Assembly: GCA_023213395.1 (NCBI GenBank)
Contig: CM041465.1
Location: 215,085,741 to 215,149,740, forward strand
Direction of reading: 5' to 3'
Length of the DNA: 64,000 bases
From: Cycas panzhihuaensis
Lineage: Eukaryota > Cycadophyta
Shown piece by piece: positions 57,701 to 64,000 of the stretch. The notes under the pieces are model-generated. The model did no database searches and was not told the DNA's origin. It worked only from the letters and a program-made list of their open reading frames with translations. The position numbers were made by a program, and so were the translations under genes. The number at the start of each line of letters is the position of its first letter. Position 1 is the first letter of the stretch.

Positions 57701-60700
57701 TTAATATCCTTGAATCTTGATCTCAAGTCTTCAAGTCTTCAATCTATATGCTAGAACTTGCAACTTCTAACTGTAACCTATATCCTATATCACTTATAAC
57801 TATATGCTTGTCTTAATTAAGCATTAACCTATATAAAGTCAACATATATGAAGTGTTTTTGTGGACATCTTCATATCTTCACCTATATGGCTACTTTCAA
57901 TCAACATTATGTTGGATGATCAACATTTTGTTAACCATCAAATCAATAAGTAAAGTGATATTTAAATCCATATAAAATAATGACCATATACTAAAATATA
58001 TGGGTAACTAGTTGTTGTGATTAATAATTGCCTAAGAAATTACTTTAAATACATGGTTTATCATCCTTCTAAATTAGTTATAAGACCAACACAATTGATT
58101 GTGTTATGCCAAAGTAGCGTCAACTAAATCAAGTCGATAGTTGGATTATATCTTAAACAACTAACTCTGGGAATAGGTCAGACTACCTACCCAAGGTAAG
58201 TTAATTACAATAAGGTAAAATGTACTTAACATCTAATTGGATAACATCGATAACTAGTGTGGTATGCTAAATAATAAGTGGATCATAAAAAATCTATATT
58301 AATAACTAGGTGATATGTATGTTTGGTTAGGGATTTTACGATCAACTAAACCAAATGTAATGTTTCTAAGGGGGAAATACATAATCAACATATCAAGGAT
58401 GTCTTATATCATAAATTCATTAAATGTTTCTTACTTAGTGAATTTTTTTCAACTAAAACATGTCTCAAAATATCATAAATAGGCCTTAAAAATGCTTAAT
58501 TTTAAACTAAACTTTAATTATCATCTACCATTCCTCAAAAATGACTTAACCATCATGTTTGGAGCTATTGAAAACATTAGAATTGGCTAAAATTTTCCTA
58601 AAAATAGATATGGAATTCATCCAATATGAAATTTGGAGCCTTCACATCAACTTTACCATTAATTTCTCTACCTTCTACTATCTGAAACATATCGTGTGAC
58701 CACTTGTAATGACCATTTTGAAGTCTATTTTCCAATGTAATAGATGACACCTAAATATGATACATGAATGATGAGATATGAAAGATGATGTGCTAGTTGG
58801 AAACACACCTTCCAGGGGTAATACGAGATAACAATGCACCTATGGGCTATAGGCCTAGGGTGTAAGGGCCTATAGAGGTGTGTTGAAGCTCTTGTTTGCC
58901 CACAAAGGGCATCCATGAACCACTTTGGTATGGATTAGGACTCGCGTGGCGCATGTCCCCTTCTTCACATGTAAGGTTTTGAGTTTTGTGGTAAATAGGC
59001 CTTTGAGATATAGGTGGATTTACTTCCATAGGTTACTGGGCTACCTAAGCAAGGCTTCTTATATCCTCCTATGGTAGATTGTTAAGAATATCTCCTCATA
59101 GGAAAGGGTATGATGGAGAGGATAAATAAAGAAAGTAGATGGGTTTGGATTGTTCTCTTACCTTGTTTTGAGTTAGGAGGTAGTTGTGTATTTTACTTGA
59201 GGTTTCTTCTTAATATGGGTTATTTGTATACCTATTACAAAAGAAAAGGAAGTAACCAAGTAATGTAGAAAGCAAAGTGCAAAAGAAAATACCAAACCTT
59301 GCTCTCTTTGCCCTCTCTTTTATTGTTTTCCTTTTTACAATCTTTTCTTAATTCAAAGCAAACTAAGAAGAAATGGAGGATAAAGAGGTTTTTAAGGGAT
59401 AATGAAACTATGTAATCCTCCCTCTCCTTCTTCCTTTGTCCTCTCTTTTCTCTCTTCTTCTTTTCTTTATTTTGGGAAAAAAGAAAAAAGGGGGTAGTGA
59501 ATATATATAATAATTAAAAAAAAAAAAGTAAGAGGGATGAAGAAATGATGATAAACTATTTCCTTTTCTTTGTTTACTTTTCCCTTTTTGGCAGTCCCCT
59601 TTTTGTATTGGTTTTTATCCCTTTTTTATTCTTTCTTTCTACTTCCCCTTTATACTTTTCCTTCTCTTTATTTGTTTTCCTTCTTTTTTTCTAGGTTTAA
59701 TAGTAAAAAATTATGCAACCAAAGAAATATAGAAGGGAGGAAATCTACATAAGGCAAAAAGGGAATAAAAAAAGAAAGATGGAGAATGTACCCATAATGG
59801 AGGTGACTAGTAAGAATCATTTTTTTCTTGATTCCATCTTGAACCTATCTTTTTCCATGGTGTTGTGAAGTGAGGGGATCCACTTACCTACCCCAAATCA
59901 ATCTAGCAACAAAATATAAATAGCAAAAATGATGAAGCTAAGAAATGAGTGAAATGAGAAGAGTGCTCACCTTGGAAGATGTAATTCACCTTTAGATCTT
60001 TTATAACACCTTGGAAAACTTGACCTCCACCTTGTATGTAAGTTAGAAAGTTACTCAAAACAAATAATATTTGCAATATAATTTACAATATTACCTTCTA
60101 TGCACTATTAAGAGAATGCATGCATAACATGTAATCATAAACATTCACCATAAAGAGATAAAATGTAAGAAAAAACATGAAATATAGAAAATGGGGATGA
60201 GGGGTGCCTTGGGATGGCACTAGCCTCCCTAACATAAGTGGTCTCCTTGGTTGGGCTAAGGGAAATCCACCAAAATCCTTACAACTTGGAAAATAATCAA
60301 GGAAGGAAAGGTTAAAGTATAGCAACAAGCTCTTGACATTATCATTCAAGAGGTAAATGGGAGCATCAAAGTAATTACTAGTGTAAAACCATTTCAACAT
60401 AAGGCAACATGGCCCAAAATGGAGAAGTAAAGAGTGTGTATAAGGAAAGATCCAATACCATTCTCAAGGAAAGGGATTACCCAAGAGTGAGGGGTGAGTT
60501 GGAGCCAATATCTACATAGGTAAACCTCATCAAACCTCCTTGAGATTATTGGTGACCTCTTTCCAAGTCATCTTCCAATGAGATGGTAGCAATTCCTTAG
60601 CACTCTAAGCCAAATCAAGTAGATCCCTATTGCATCACCATGTGATTATAGAGAATAGAATGAAAATCCTCTAAATGAAGAGCCAAGAGAAGAATGTCTC

Positions 60701-63700
60701 CAAGAATGAGTCGGGAATGATGTTCTCAATGAGTGTGTATCATCAATCCTTAAGAGAATAAAGCTAAGAATGAGACCATTCAATAGTGTTAAATCTCTAA
60801 GAATGAGAATGTAGAACCAAGCTAATGAAAATCTCCAAAAATTTAAACCAAGCTAATGGAAAAATAAACCAAGCTAAACCTTTCACTCTAAAAAATGAGG
60901 GATTTTATAGAAGAATTAAAGGTGTTAGGGTGGTGGTTTCATGTGAGAAAACCTCACCAAGAATCCATGGACTTGTCATGGTTTCATTCAAATAAATCCA
61001 CTCCAAATTTTAAAAAAATGGTAGTTTGGTAGTTTGAGAGGCTTCCTTAGAATGTTACACACTAACACAAGCCTACCATGACTTGTTAGGTCTGACGGGG
61101 AGGTAATAAATGTTTGATTTGAACATTGTTGGTGACAGTTGACTATTGTAACGATCATACTGTAGAGTTTTTTATGGTACTATGAACTTGTCTATAGTAC
61201 CATAAAATACTTAGTGGTACCACTATTGTCAGTAAAAAACAACATGATATTACAAGATTTTTTTAAAAACTAACCTCAAAGGTATATATCATCACTCCTA
61301 GCTCCTATAGACTAATCCAAAGTCACCTAATAATATACCACATGTAGCCAAACTAGAAAATAAAGTTGAATAAGCAACCATCGGTAAAAAAACTAACAAA
61401 AATAGAGTTGCAAGGATAGCAGAGGGGTCACCTTGTCAACCATTATGCCACAATGGCGGGCTTTGGGGCCATTGGACTAGAGTCCTAATCATCATCGACA
61501 TCAAGGAGGAGATAGGTAGACTAAACAATTGAACATGTATCAAAACATCATCCTAATCTCAATAATATAACTCTAAAGCTATGAGTAGAGGGAGAGATAT
61601 ATACCTTTATTCACCTATACATAATCATCTCCTGATCACTTCTTAGTAGATAGGAAATACCAGTAACCCATAGAAAATTGAAAAAACCTTTGAAAAATAA
61701 TGTCATCCCCTTTGAGATTTAATCTCTAGCCATATCGATTTGTCATGTGACCACCTATTAATTAATAAGGGCTCCAACAAATCTGAAACTATTATCTAAT
61801 TCAGTTAAATTCAAAAAATCAAATGCAAAATTATTTTAAGGTTGTCAAAAATATGGTACATCTTCATATGCACATTAATATCAAACAAATTGATCAAATT
61901 ATGTATATAATCAAAATCTCTACAAATACTCTATAAAATACTTTGCACGAAAAACAAATGATCAAATTTATGAAATTTATTTATGTTTGACCTTTGATCA
62001 ACTGAACTCATATGTGTCTAAAATTTTTATAGTGCTTAGTAGTGCACATATTACATAAGCTTAATTAATTAATAACCTGATTATGTTTGCAACTATAAAT
62101 CATACTAAGCATAAGGGCTTATTTATACCTCCTTCATCCATATGCAAGATCTGTCATGGTAGTTAGGAGGAGTGTACAAACAACTAGGTAGCACTAAATT
62201 GTATGGCATCTCCTCTAATATGATTAATTGATCCTTGCATGGCTCAATTATATATGAATGAGGGTTGTAAAGATTAGTTGGCTATTTATGTTTCAATTTT
62301 TTACTATATTTGGGCAACTTCAGCTGTAATTTCATTTGGCATTTCGTCTATAATATGTTTCTTAGTAGTAACTAAGTGATTTAAGGGTAGGCACATGTAT
62401 TCAATGGTAATAAGTATGGTTAGGGCTCTTATATATTAAATTGTGGCTTATGCTGGGGCATCTGATAGATTAAATTTATATGCATTGCTGAGTGGCTTAA
62501 GGGTGACAGTTAGGGTTTAATAACCTAATTCGTAAAACATCTCAACAAATGAGTAGTATTTGGGTACACATGTGGCTTGTGCATATTCCATGGGTTATAT
62601 CTATCTGTGATAGATCTCCTGTGGGTTCATTGGTATATATTTTGAGATTTTTTTTGTTCACATATGTAATGGAAACTTGCATAGTGATCACTCCATATGT
62701 TATTCCCTTCTATATTGGTGTATGTATGAATGAAGGGGACTTCTCTGATTGAGCAAATTGACTACATGGTTGGTCAAGGAGCGATGTTTATATTGTTATC
62801 TAGTGAGGATTTATTACAACCAACTTCTTAAAAGTTGGATGACTACTTGTGCTGATCTAGCTATGCTCATCTGTAGGCTAAAATTACCATAATAACAATA
62901 ATATTCCCTCAACAATATTCTTATACCATCATATATGAAATTCATTCACATGTAATATGAATCTTCGTGTCACAATGAAATGTAAATATATGTAATTTAT
63001 ATACATTCAACAAAGCATAATAATCCTTCAATGTTCATACCCTTATTATTATTATTTTCTTTCATGCTATCATCTAGGGTTTGATATCCCATCTAAACAA
63101 CTAGGTAACCATGCCCTTAATAAATATGTTAATAAAATATAATCATACCTATATAAAATTATGTTACTATAATAATATTTCTCATGCTTCCATAAATAAT
63201 TCATGCCATATACATAAAATTTATTAATGTATATGTAAAATGCTCATACTAACTATTATAACAAAAATTTCCCTTGTATATATTCCATATATTAAGATTA
63301 TAACACCATATCATGCCTCTCAAATATGAGTTATTACAAACCTTTATGGTATTATCACAAATAATGCATACTTATTAACATGATGTTGTATAGGCCTACT
63401 TCCACTTATGGATTACCTATTTCGTTCTGATGGACTACTATAAGTACCTACATGATCTATAGAATATATGGCCCAACATGCATAAATAAATATCCACATA
63501 AAACTCAACATCATACCATTAGTATCTATTATATTTATTTTATATGCAACTTGATTAGACCCACTATCCTGTAAACTATTGTGTATATCACATGCATATG
63601 CATACTTCTAGCTCAATAAATAATACCTTATATCTAGCTCTTTTTATAAGCTCAATAAGCTTAAATTTTGATTGATAGGATCTTCACCTCACCATAGCAA

Positions 63701-63716
63701 CTTTGATTCAACCCTA
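57701..63716 (-). other. Interior of the 57-64 kb element, no gene recognised
   Basis: About 6 kb without any named motif. Purine- or pyrimidine-rich tracts occur at 59,270-59,500 and 59,560-59,700. A somewhat GC-richer stretch at 58,800-59,060 holds short - strand frames (58,916-58,725; 59,029-58,847). The - strand frame 60,400-60,098 (100 codons, hydrophobic) has no family resemblance. The interior may include older unrecognised insertions. Confidence 0.45.
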
Positions 63717-63727
63717 CTTTGATACCA
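63717..63727 (-). other. Primer binding site of the 57-64 kb element
   Basis: The - strand reads TGGTATCAAAG beside the 5' LTR start, an initiator-Met-type site with one change. Confidence 0.75.
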
Positions 63728-64000
63728 TATTAAAATACGTGTGGAACAAATTTCATCTAATACCATGTTAAAATACATGTGGAATAGAATTCGTCTGATA
63801 CCATGATAAAATATACGTGGAATATTGAGATTAGCTCTAATTCCATATGATAATAAAATATAATAATAATGAACTTATGAGTATATACACATAGTGAATT
63901 AATTAACATGAATGTAAAATAAAGCAAATATTATTAAGCATAATCATCACTATAAGATGACCACCAAGATGCATACGTAGAAAACCCATTATGGAAAAAA
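63728..64000 (-). repeat. 5' LTR of the 57-64 kb element (partial)
   Basis: On the + strand begins TATTAAAATACGTGTGGAAC (second base G changed to A). It contains three tandem ~35-40-bp starts, at 63,728, about 63,765 and about 63,803, each preceded by a GATACCA- or AATACCA-like primer-site copy. It then matches the left LTR and is cut by the window end. Confidence 0.75.

Larger units (their letters stand above)
57191..64000 (-). mobile_element. LTR element without recognisable pol (LARD-like), cut by window end
   Basis: The left LTR at 57,191-57,686 is followed by a - strand purine tract. Its direct repeat starts at 63,728, is preceded by an initiator-Met-type primer site, and runs off the window. 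The element is thus on the - strand with a ~6.0-kb interior. I see no gag, protease, RT or integrase motif on either strand in the interior, so it looks non-autonomous or gutted. The LTR ends carry extra tandem copies of the LTR start together with a primer-site-like GATACCA. The total length is unknown because the right LTR is truncated. Confidence 0.7.

Overview
The window reads as intergenic DNA from a large, repeat-rich plant nuclear genome. It is strongly AT-rich and CpG-poor except for one GC-richer block at about 16.1-26.4 kb. Nearly everything recognisable is LTR-retrotransposon sequence at different stages of decay. Plant features include Ty1/copia and Ty3/gypsy pol, initiator-Met-type primer binding sites beginning TGGTATC, and TG...CA long terminal repeats (LTRs). 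A gymnosperm or other large-genome plant would fit, but the species cannot be told from the sequence. I found no intact cellular protein gene, no tRNA or rRNA gene and no CRISPR array.

Layout. 1-2.5 kb: the end of a + strand Ty3/gypsy element (integrase, then an RNase H-like domain downstream of it). 2.5-5 kb: a dispersed repeat block whose inverted counterpart lies at 41.2-40.45 kb and continues at 32.65-32.2 kb. 6.2-8.8 kb: the 3' part of a - strand copia (copia #2), ending at a TG microsatellite. 8,826-27,089: a - strand copia (copia #1) with matching 359-bp LTRs. Inside its leader sits a younger 10.3-kb Ty3/gypsy-type element at 16,149-26,416, with 2.5-kb LTRs, a perfect 5-bp target duplication, gag and protease but no reverse transcriptase (RT), RNase H or integrase, and seven tandem 85-bp hairpin units. 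27.1-27.6 kb: a TA/TG microsatellite. 27.6-32.6 kb: old sequence with a chromodomain-type gypsy tail at 29.7-30.05 kb. 32,650-40,445: a - strand copia (copia #3) with 430-bp LTRs, a perfect AAAAG target duplication and an unusual 2.6-kb leader. The leader carries an array of about 12 palindromes and a gene-like, GC-richer insert ending in a poly(A) tract. 40.4-47.6 kb: decayed sequence with several tandem and dispersed repeats. 47,590-54,301: a nearly complete but dead + strand Ty3/gypsy element whose 5' LTR holds a 639-bp insertion. 54.3-57.2 kb: old fragments. 57,191 to beyond the window: a - strand element with LTRs but no recognisable pol.

History. The nesting gives a relative order: copia #2 (oldest), then copia #1 (at a TG/TA repeat), then the gag-protease element. 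Copia #3 split an older repeat block in the same way. The old copies have mostly lost function through C-to-T and G-to-A changes, leaving TAG and TAA stops and Asp-to-Asn catalytic losses. The GC-rich young element instead shows small indels and frameshifts. None of these elements looks able to move on its own from this locus. The gag-protease element, and possibly the 57-64 kb one, would depend on proteins supplied in trans.
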